From Didymella arachidicola (Eukaryota > Ascomycota > Dothideomycetes > Pleosporales > Didymellaceae), in assembly GCA_016630955.3 (NCBI GenBank), contig CM049996.1, positions 496,001 to 560,000 on the forward strand: a DNA stretch of 64,000 nt, given 5' to 3'. The notes under the pieces were generated by a model. The model had not been told where the DNA came from and did no database searches. It saw only the letters and a program-made list of their open reading frames with translations. Shown piece by piece: positions 57,413-64,000 of this stretch; position 1 is the stretch's first letter, and every line of letters starts with the position of its first letter. The position numbers were made by a program, and so were the translations under genes.

Positions 57413-57721
57413 TCAACACCCACACCGCCGCAACCCATCACCAACCAGAATCTCATCCCCACAGCAATCACACATCAGCAGCGGCTGCCTCTCACTCCCA
57501 TCAACCGAAACCCTGCGCCCCGTCCAAGCCCACCGCACCAACCGCCACGCATCACCAAAGCTCACCCATTCAATCTGCCACTCCGCCTCCCTTGATATTC
57601 TTTCTGACCCTGGCACCCTCGTGCCCCACTCGTCTTCCACCTTGACCGTATGCAGATCCAGACACGACTTCAGCGGGCTCAGCGGGTTCGCGCCAAAGCG
57701 GAGTATGACGAGGAAGCACAT
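57413..57721 (-). CDS. Small hypothetical Cys-rich protein
   Basis: An ATG-started frame of 102 codons. I do not recognise it. The C-terminus contains CDCCGDEILVGDGLRRCGC, five cysteines in the last 20 residues, which could bind metal, and the middle is Trp-rich (EWQIEWVSF, LVRWAWTG). No signal peptide is evident. It lies 240 bases from the uL30 stop and converges on it. It could be a chance frame or the last exon of a longer gene. Confidence 0.3.
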   Translation of the reverse strand: MCFLVILRFGANPLSPLKSCLDLHTVKVEDEWGTRVPGSERISREAEWQIEWVSFGDAWRLVRWAWTGRRVSVDGSERQPLLMCDCCGDEILVGDGLRRCGC

Positions 57722-57981
57722 CTACGTGTATATGCTAGCGGTTCGACGGGTAGAAGTGGAATGATAGGATCGAGAGATGGACTTTGATGAGAAGAACAGC
57801 AGAGAAGAACAGCAGGTGCGTTGTAGTCAATTTTGACCAAGACCCAACAAAGACGGCGCTGAAGCATGCCCGACTCTCGGACTGCTGCCATTGTCCAGAT
57901 AAGCTGCTTGCTGCACAACGTCCACTCCGCAACATCACCTCCTCAAAACATCCTCACATCGCCGTCCCTAGTCCCCAGCAT

Positions 57982-59397
57982 TCACCCCAACCGCTCCCTA
58001 CACATCCCAACCACCACATCCGCCGTCCCCCCCTCAAAAAAATCATTGACAACAACCACCAGCCCCTCCCCCATCAACCCCCTCCCACACTCGCCCCGCA
58101 GCAACGGCAATATCTTCGCATCGCACACCGCCTTGGTAGCCAGAAGCGGACTCGTGCTTACATCGGCATCGAGCACGCTGGCTATAACCACATCGCTGAT
58201 ATTCGTCGCCGTAGCCTGGCACTGCAGCACCGTGAGCGGGTGTCTCCCCGCGGGCGGGTCCGCGCTCATGGAGCAGAGTTTGGCGACGATCGAGGACCCC
58301 GTTAGCGTAGCGTTTGCAGCGTCGTCGTAGTTGGAGACCTGGTCCACGTCGCGCAGGATGAGGAGCCGTTTGTGCTGATCGCGCAGGGATTGTATGCTGG
58401 CGGTTAGCATATCGTCTAGATCCCCCACCGCGATGCTTGTGTTTGTACCCTGCAGCGCGGCATCCAGTGCCGCGGAGAGCTCGTCGTCGGTGGGCCGCAG
58501 ACACTCGGCTGCAACGCCGTCCCAGCGGTTCTGCACGACGATTATTTCGTCCGGGTGGGAGGTGAGGAAGCCCACGATATCTGCGAGGAAAGCGGCGTAC
58601 GACATCCCCGGGATGGCGCCGTGCTGGAAGAACAAAGTGTCTTGCAGCGGACTAACGGCTTGGATCTGGCGATGGCATTTGGCGGGGCGGAATTCAAAGT
58701 AGCGTGCGCCGAGGTGGAGGATGGTGGTTAGGGAGTCTTTTTGCGTGAGGGCCAGGGCGCGGATGATGTCTGGTGCGATGGCGTTGACGCCCTTGTCGCT
58801 GATTTTACTTATGATGTCGAATGCGCGGGGGAGCGAGCGGCCGAGGACTTGTTTGATGACGGATGTGCCTGCTTTTTCGAGGAGGGAGATGGCGGTGGCC
58901 ATGCTGTTCATGCCGATGTCGTGCGAGGAGGGGAGGACCATGCGGGTGAAGGGCTTGTTGGCGAGGTCGGTGCCGGGCGGGATGGTGTCGCGCATCCAGC
59001 TCGAGTAGTTGTGGGTGACTGTGACGTAGCACTGGTGTTGTTTTGGGAGGGCGGCGAGGCCGGGTCCGGCGTCGTAGAAGCCGTATGCGATGATGATGTC
59101 TTCTGCGAATATCGATGGTGTTTCGTCCATGGTCTTCATCGTTCCGTCGGTCAGACCGCCCGTCATGCTGTTTACATCTACCCATTGCTTTGCCAGTTCG
59201 CGGCCATCGTGGCGGACGACGAATTCGAAGCGCCCTGTGAATTTGAAGTGGCCGAGGTTTGAAGACTCGACTTCGAGGTGATCGCAGCCAAATTGTCGTT
59301 GGTCTCGTTTCGTGATGGAGTTCTTGGGTACGGTGAACTCGATCTCAACGCCGTCTACGGCAATGTACGAGTAACACAGTATGCCCTTGGATGGCAT
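57982..59397 (-). CDS. PI-PLC X-domain-like phosphodiesterase
   Basis: A single exon of 471 residues beginning at the ATG at 59397. The C-terminal ~330 residues resemble the TIM-barrel X domain of phosphatidylinositol-specific phospholipase C-like proteins. PFTRMVLPSSHDIGMNSM carries the conserved His-Asp/Asn pair near residue 160, and ARYFEFRPAK (family R-x-x-x-x-R/D-x-R type motif) and FFQHGAIPGMSYAAFLADI follow. The N-terminal ~130 residues form a beta-rich module (VDGVEIEFTVPK, GRFEFVVRHDGR). There is no signal peptide or obvious membrane anchor. Relatives in fungi are mostly uncharacterised, and bacterial enzymes cleave phosphatidylinositol. Activity here is inferred only from the fold. 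Confidence 0.82.
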   Translation of the reverse strand: MPSKGILCYSYIAVDGVEIEFTVPKNSITKRDQRQFGCDHLEVESSNLGHFKFTGRFEFVVRHDGRELAKQWVDVNSMTGGLTDGTMKTMDETPSIFAEDIIIAYGFYDAGPGLAALPKQHQCYVTVTHNYSSWMRDTIPPGTDLANKPFTRMVLPSSHDIGMNSMATAISLLEKAGTSVIKQVLGRSLPRAFDIISKISDKGVNAIAPDIIRALALTQKDSLTTILHLGARYFEFRPAKCHRQIQAVSPLQDTLFFQHGAIPGMSYAAFLADIVGFLTSHPDEIIVVQNRWDGVAAECLRPTDDELSAALDAALQGTNTSIAVGDLDDMLTASIQSLRDQHKRLLILRDVDQVSNYDDAANATLTGSSIVAKLCSMSADPPAGRHPLTVLQCQATATNISDVVIASVLDADVSTSPLLATKAVCDAKILPLLRGECGRGLMGEGLVVVVNDFFEGGTADVVVGMCRERLG

Positions 59398-59907
59398 GTT
59401 GGAGCAGGAGCGTAGTGTTGCGCGGCCCGATGACGTCTCGCGGGGTACGCGCCTTTGTATGAAAGCCAGCAGCCATCATGTAGCGTTCCCGAGCGCATCA
59501 GCTGTCATCGATCGCGGTTGGAAGGCCGGATGCGTTAGCGGTGGCTTGAGTGGTGTTCGCAGGGTAGAAGATCAGGTACACCAATCACGTCGAGGACTAA
59601 TTGACGATCGGCCCGGTGGGTGGGGGTGGTATGAAGGATGACAGGCATCTGTGACGAGTTTCTGAGGTACGGCATCAAAGGTGCGCGATGCGAAGTTTTA
59701 AACTGACGGGATCGTGACTTAATGCTGTTGAAGTATGAGAGTGTAAGGTTGATCGTTGGCGAACAATCTTACCCGGAGGGCGCCACTATACAAGTAAACA
59801 AACTAGCCTAATGGGATAATGGGTGTGGAAGCCTCCTTCCAACAACTGCAAGGGTATCTACACCAGAATCAGAACAAATCGTCTTTCAAACTCATTTCCA
59901 GCACCCC
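59398..59907. other. Intergenic region, PLC-like promoter and C3HC gene 3' end
   Basis: About 510 bases with no convincing coding frame and no clear element. Confidence 0.45.
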
Positions 59908-61557
59908 TCACTCATCCCCATCCTCGTTCTCCTTCCCGCTCTTCCCAGACTTTGTGCTCTTGATGCTCTTCGCGCTCTTGACGCTCTTCAAACTCCTCTT
60001 ACTCGTGCTCCTCTTCAGCTTAGCCTTGAACTTCTTCCACTTGTTCGTGATGGTCTCCTCGTCGCCCTCGTCATTGTACCCAGCAACCTCCCTCGTCGAG
60101 TCAATGCTGCCACGCGGATACGTAGTTTCGCTGCCCAGATCGACGCTCTCAAGCCTCTCGTGCGCAGGAGCTTCGTTTGGTAATCGCGGGAGCTCCTTCC
60201 CGCTAACACTCTCCTGCAAACTCATCCTCTTCCCCTTGCCCACCAGCATGAACACCAACGTCTCCCACGCCGGCATGCCCGCAATCGGGCTGTCTGCCGA
60301 GTTGCCCTGCACGGCCCCGTTCTTCCACGGACAGTGCTCGCGGTGGCTCTCCAGTAGATTTAGTCTCAGCGACTCGATCGGGACATCGAGCTTCTTGCTC
60401 ATCTCCTGCAGCCGCGCATCTGCGCTCATCCACAAGCCCAGCCGCTGGAAACAGTGGTTGCACACGGCGAGGCTGATGCGCGATTCGACTACGCCGGTCC
60501 AGCCGAAGAGGGCGAAGGCGAAGGCTGTCTGCTCTGCTTCGGTCGACGGGGGGCTGAGGGAAGCACTGGTGAAGAAGGTGGCGGGCAGGCGAGAGATGAT
60601 GGCGGAGATGGATGGACCAGGATACGCAATGTTTTTCGCGAGAGGTAGGTCGGCAGATATAGCGAGCAAAAAAGAGTAGCGGCTTTGCAGGTCGGCAGTA
60701 GAGCGCGCACGTGAGGCGATGGGGATGTGGTATATATCGTCTGCATTTGTTAGCATTTTTCTTACACATTGAACGTTTGCGCGTCATCTCTCCAGAGCGT
60801 GAGAGCAATGAGGAGACGTACCACCACACCCCTTCCTCCTCCACAGACAGGCGTCCTCGTGCCCCTCAACGACCAGCTCCAGATACCGCTCGACCAGCCC
60901 CGGCTTCACATCGACCCCCATATCCTCGCTCCTCTCGATCTCGACGCCATCCTCGCCCTTGCGCTTCGGTCGCAGCTTGACAACAATGCGCTTCTCGCAG
61001 CCACCGCTGCACGCGACCGTGTTCCACGCCTCACAGCTCCATCCACGCTTGGCCCAGACGACCTCGGAGACGGCGTCGGGCTTGGTGCTCCACCGCTTCA
61101 CGTTGAAGGTCTGCAGGCGCTCGAGGAAGGCGGGTTGGGAGAAGGGCTGGAAGTTTGGTTTCCGCGCTTCCTGGTCCTGCGTCTGGGATGCTGCGACGAG
61201 GTTCGAAGAGGAGGACTTGGGCACGACGCGCAGAGTCTTCTTGCGCGCCACGGCCGTCGCTGGCTTGGACGAGAGCAGCTGGTCCTTGAGGGCTTGGATG
61301 CGCGCCTGGCCCGCCGAGACCTGGCGCTGTCGTTCGGCGGCGCTGCTGTGCGCGGCCTCGGAGCTGCGCGGGCGTTTGGCGAGCGGCTCGGGGCTGCCGG
61401 TGCGCGGGAGCGAGCTGGTGGATGCGTTGGGGGAGGCGTACATGGTGCCCGTGGTGGGCGAGGCGGCAGAGGTGCTGGCGGTCAGGTTGTCGAGGAGGCG
61501 GTGGAATTTGCGCTTCGTGGTGGCCAGCGCGGGCGGCGAGTCGGCGGGCGTGGTCAT
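59908..61557 (-). CDS. C3HC-type zinc-finger protein, Rsm1/NIPA family
   Basis: Two exons, 61557-60822 and 60740-59908, with an 81-nt intron, encode 522 residues. The open frame extends further upstream from a TTG, but the first ATG is at 61557 and fits the family start (ATTKRKFHRLLDNL). The C3HC finger begins after FLERLQTFNVKRW, with GWSCEAWN and CSGGCEKRI as metal ligands. HEDACLWRRKGC completes it at the exon junction and runs into DDIYHIPI. The second Rsm1-like domain has VCNHCFQRLGLW and LLESHREHCPWKNG. S. pombe Rsm1 aids mRNA export and human NIPA is an F-box ubiquitin-ligase adaptor, so a nuclear role is likely. The C-terminus is a Lys-Ser repeat tail. Two donors 3 nt apart (GTGGTACGT) make one residue of the finger uncertain. 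Confidence 0.92.
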
Positions 61558-61931
61558 GCTGGGGGTGGAGAGATGGAGGCTGGCATGTGCGTTGGGAGAG
61601 GCGCTTTGTTGTGAGCTCTGTGTGTACGAATATCCAGGGCTGCTGTGCACGTGCGCCTTCAATAATTCACGACGATTGGCAATGAGGAGTCGGTCCTGGC
61701 GGAGCGCAGCGGGACGTCAAGTCGCTGGCATGCACGACCAGCGCATCGCCCGTGTGTTGCATCAACAATGACGCCGCCGTCGCGCCTCGCGTTGTCCTAG
61801 CAGCAGCACCAGCAGCCGCCGCCCAAAACGGCACCACCGAACGCTCTCCGCAGCGTCGCGGGCCGTCGCAAGGCCCATCGCGCAACCCCACCAGTTACGC
61901 AACCGCCGCCCCGAAAGCCCTTCTTAGCCCA
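61558..61931. promoter_or_regulatory. Divergent promoter of the C3HC gene and MET22
   Basis: 374 bases to the first MET22 in-frame ATG, or 548 to the second. The divergent arrangement implies overlapping promoters. The MET22 frame is open back to about 61752 but has no ATG in that part. Confidence 0.5.
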
Positions 61932-62105
61932 ATGGCCCCCATTGCGCCATACAAAAACTACTTCCTGCTCGCCGCCGTCATCCTGGCTTCCGCACTGCTG
62001 CAACCGTCTGCCTTCTTCCGCCACGCCGCCCGCCTGTTCCAGCTCAAGAGCCATCTCGCCCTCGCGCCCGCCCCCGCACTCTACACCAACCGAACACACG
62101 CCGCC

Positions 62106-63170
62106 ATGGCCTACGAGAAGGAGCTCGAGCTAGCCCTGCTCGCCGTCCAGCGCGCCTCCATCCTGACCAAGAGCGTCTACACCTCGCACTCCAAGGGCAC
62201 CCTGCACAAGTCCGACGCCTCGCCCGTCACCATCGGCGACTTCGGCGCGCAGGCCCTCATCATCGCGAGCATAAAGAGCGCCTTCCCAGACGACGAGGTC
62301 GTCGGCGAGGAAGACGCAGACGACCTGCGCGCCAACCCCGAGCTCAAGAGCCTCGTCTGGGACCTCGTGCAGGCGGCCAAGCTCAGCGCCGCAGACGCAG
62401 AAGCCAAGATCGGGGGCCCCATCAAGAGCCCCGAGGACATGCTCGCAGCGCTCGACGGCGGCGCGAGCCAGGGCGGGAACAAGGGCCGGATATGGGCACT
62501 CGATCCCATCGACGGCACCAAGGGCTTCCTGCGCGGCGGCCAGTACGCCGTGTGTCTCGCGCTGCTGGTCGACGGCATCCCCACCGTCGGCGTCATCGGG
62601 TGTCCCAACCTGCCCATCGACGACAAAGCCCCGCTCGACGCCAAAATCGGCGAAAACGCAGACGCATCCGAAGGCCACGGCGTCCTCTTCAGCGCCGTCA
62701 AAGGCCATGGCGCAACCAGCCGCGCCCTCACAACCGGCGCCCTCGCCCCCTCACAACCAATCCACATGGCCCCCCTCCCCGACGTCTCCCTCGCCACCTT
62801 CTGCGAATCCGTCGAAGCAGCCCACTCCTCGCACACCGACCAAGCCGCCATCGCGTCCAAACTCGGCATCACAAAGCCCAGCGTCAGAATGGACAGCCAA
62901 GCAAAATACTGCTCTATCGCCCGCGGCGCCGGCGATTTGTACCTGCGCCTCCCGACCAGCAAGACCTACCAGGAGAAGATCTGGGACCACGCTGCGGGCG
63001 TTGTCCTCGTGCAGGAGGCTGGTGGTGAGGTTACGGATGCGTGGGGTAAGCCGCTGAACTTTGGCGTGGGGAGGACGTTGAGGGAGAACAAGGGCGTTGT
63101 TGCTGCGCCGAGGGGGGTGCATGGGAGGGTTATTGAGGTTGTTGGGGAGGTTTTGGGAGGGAAGGAGTAG
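62106..63170 (+). CDS. MET22: 3'(2'),5'-bisphosphate nucleotidase (Met22/Hal2)
   Basis: A single exon of 354 residues from the ATG at 62106 (yeast Met22 has 357). It hydrolyses 3'-phosphoadenosine 5'-phosphate to AMP, removing a toxic by-product of sulfate assimilation, and is the target of lithium and sodium in yeast. The metal-binding motif ALDPIDGTKGF holds Asp133 and Asp136, GEE near residue 70 supplies metal ligands, and WDHAAGVVLVQEAGG is the C-terminal family motif. The start at 62106 (GCCGCCATGG) has an excellent context and fits the family N-terminus. An in-frame ATG at 61932 would add 58 residues with a hydrophobic segment (NYFLLAAVILASALL) and a basic stretch, a possible membrane- or mitochondria-targeted form. 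Confidence 0.95.
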   Translation: MAYEKELELALLAVQRASILTKSVYTSHSKGTLHKSDASPVTIGDFGAQALIIASIKSAFPDDEVVGEEDADDLRANPELKSLVWDLVQAAKLSAADAEAKIGGPIKSPEDMLAALDGGASQGGNKGRIWALDPIDGTKGFLRGGQYAVCLALLVDGIPTVGVIGCPNLPIDDKAPLDAKIGENADASEGHGVLFSAVKGHGATSRALTTGALAPSQPIHMAPLPDVSLATFCESVEAAHSSHTDQAAIASKLGITKPSVRMDSQAKYCSIARGAGDLYLRLPTSKTYQEKIWDHAAGVVLVQEAGGEVTDAWGKPLNFGVGRTLRENKGVVAAPRGVHGRVIEVVGEVLGGKE

Positions 63171-63673
63171 GTTGTCAAAATAACTTGAATGCATTGCAGT
63201 ACGGCCTGCATGTCTCGTGGTACCGAGTTCTCTTGTCCTGGGATGTTTCGTTTGCGGTCGTAAGGTGGCACCGCGGAAGATCTGCTCTTGGGCTCGGGCT
63301 GCGATGCGAGAACAGCTTTACGTGTTCCGCTGAAGGGAAGAGCGTAAACCAGGTGAGAATATATCAGACTGCTGGTCTGCGAGGTCGGAGCGTGCTCTTA
63401 CCTGCGTTGCAGTTGGCGTTGTTCAGGGTCTGGGCAGGGCTGCAATGTGGCGCACGTGAGGGAGGTGCATGTGAGTTATCTAGCGTTGAGGGTGATTGAC
63501 TGCCCCTGTGATGAGCATCACACAATCAGGAGTGTACACTCAGACAACGACTGACTCGACGCTATACATTTCTTCGCAGCGCCTTTCTGCTCGCAGCGCC
63601 TGCTCTCATACATCCAGGTATAATACACCGCGCACGCATATAATACAAATCCACCCCCCTCCTAAACCCCACT
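63171..63673. other. Convergent intergenic region, no gene seen
   Basis: About 500 bases between the MET22 stop and the end of the uL6m gene. Open frames here are short and have no recognisable motif. Confidence 0.5.
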
Positions 63674-64000
63674 CTACGACACCTTCTTATTCTTCAACCT
63701 AATCGTCTCCCCATTCACAAAAATCCCCTTCCCCTTATACGGCTCCGGCACACGCCACTTTCTGATCCTCGCCGCAAACTGCATCACAACCTCCTTTTCC
63801 GGCCCCTCGAGCAGCAAGCGTGTGGGCTGCGGCGTGCTCGCCGTCACGCCCTTGGGTATGCACAGCTCAACGGGATGCGAGTACCCGACTTTCAGATTGA
63901 CGAATTTCTGGCCGGGGTATTCGGGGGTGACGGTTGTGGCGGTGTCTTCGACCGAGGCGCGGAAGCCGACGCCGACGAAGCGCAGGATGGCGCTGTGGCC
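63674..64000 (-). CDS. Mitochondrial large-subunit ribosomal protein uL6m, C-terminal part (partial)
   Basis: The frame runs from the right edge of the window to a TAG at 63674-63676, giving 108 residues. The 5' part lies outside. The end of the protein is highly typical of bacterial-type L6: ILRFVGVGFRAS, LKVGYSHPVELCIPKGV, VVMQFAARIRKWRVPEPYKG and KGIFVNGETIRLKNKK. The spacing of the PEPYKGKGI motif matches mitochondrial and bacterial uL6 rather than cytosolic L9. It would sit in the large subunit of the mitochondrial ribosome, near the factor-binding site. The N-terminal targeting sequence cannot be seen. Confidence 0.93.
   Translation of the reverse strand, partial: GHSAILRFVGVGFRASVEDTATTVTPEYPGQKFVNLKVGYSHPVELCIPKGVTASTPQPTRLLLEGPEKEVVMQFAARIRKWRVPEPYKGKGIFVNGETIRLKNKKVS

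Noticed and set aside
1..64000. tRNA, rRNA, CRISPR or intact transposon
   Set aside because: I looked for tRNA B-box-like GTTCGANNC sequences with partners, spaced direct repeats, terminal repeats and transposase or reverse-transcriptase motifs. None was convincing. A covariance-model scan could still find a short RNA gene.

Overview
The window is nuclear DNA of a filamentous ascomycete fungus, most likely a Dothideomycete (the class is an inference). Genes are short-spaced on both strands and interrupted by 44-120 nt GT-AG introns with CTRAC-like branch sites. The families present are fungal: a NACHT/TPR protein, a HET-related protein, a hybrid histidine kinase, a fungal-type transcription factor and a fungal rhodopsin-domain membrane protein. 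I see no operons, CRISPR array, rRNA, convincing tRNA or intact transposon.

Layout. 0-8.4 kb: a weak ORF, then two secreted glycosidases in tandem (a six-hairpin enzyme and a GH31 alpha-glucosidase). 9-13.3 kb: cytosolic tRNA thiolase CTU1/NCS6, a GNAT acetyltransferase, and a PLP-dependent serine/threonine dehydratase. 13.4-19.7 kb: one four-exon gene for a 2,069-residue NACHT plus TPR protein. 19.7-22.4 kb: gene-poor. 22.4-27.8 kb: a short-chain dehydrogenase, a JMJD5-like JmjC protein and a PTH11/rhodopsin-like membrane protein. 27.8-30.1 kb: gene-poor. 30.1-33.7 kb: a reticulon and a multi-pass membrane protein. 34.7-41.8 kb: a hybrid histidine kinase and glutamine-dependent NAD+ synthetase. 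41.9-48.3 kb: a HET-like protein without a HET domain, a RING-H2 protein, an NmrA-like Rossmann protein and a transcription factor whose zinc cluster looks broken, followed by a 21-bp minisatellite. 49.4-57.2 kb: a large Cys-rich F-box-like protein, TRM4/NSUN2, and ribosomal protein uL30/L7 divergent from TRM4. 58-64 kb: a PI-PLC-X-like protein, a C3HC (Rsm1/NIPA) zinc-finger protein, MET22/HAL2 nucleotidase, and the 3' part of mitochondrial ribosomal protein uL6m.

How the genes fit together. Most are independent core genes. Several touch translation: CTU1 and TRM4 modify tRNA, uL30 and uL6m are ribosomal, and TRM4 and uL30 share a 291-bp divergent promoter. The two glycosidases form a small carbohydrate-degradation pair. 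The NACHT/TPR and HET-like proteins belong to families linked to fungal self/non-self recognition, but lie 22 kb apart.

I found no clear new multi-gene system. The most notable points are a 4-nt first coding exon plus an 8-nt microexon in NAD+ synthetase, with the catalytic Glu codon split by an intron; the degenerate zinc cluster; repeated D-x-GGLL motifs in a membrane-protein tail; an in-frame membrane/presequence-like extension on MET22; and tandem splice donors in the reticulon and C3HC genes. Exon models are built by eye from splice consensus, frame and family conservation; no alignment or transcript data were available.
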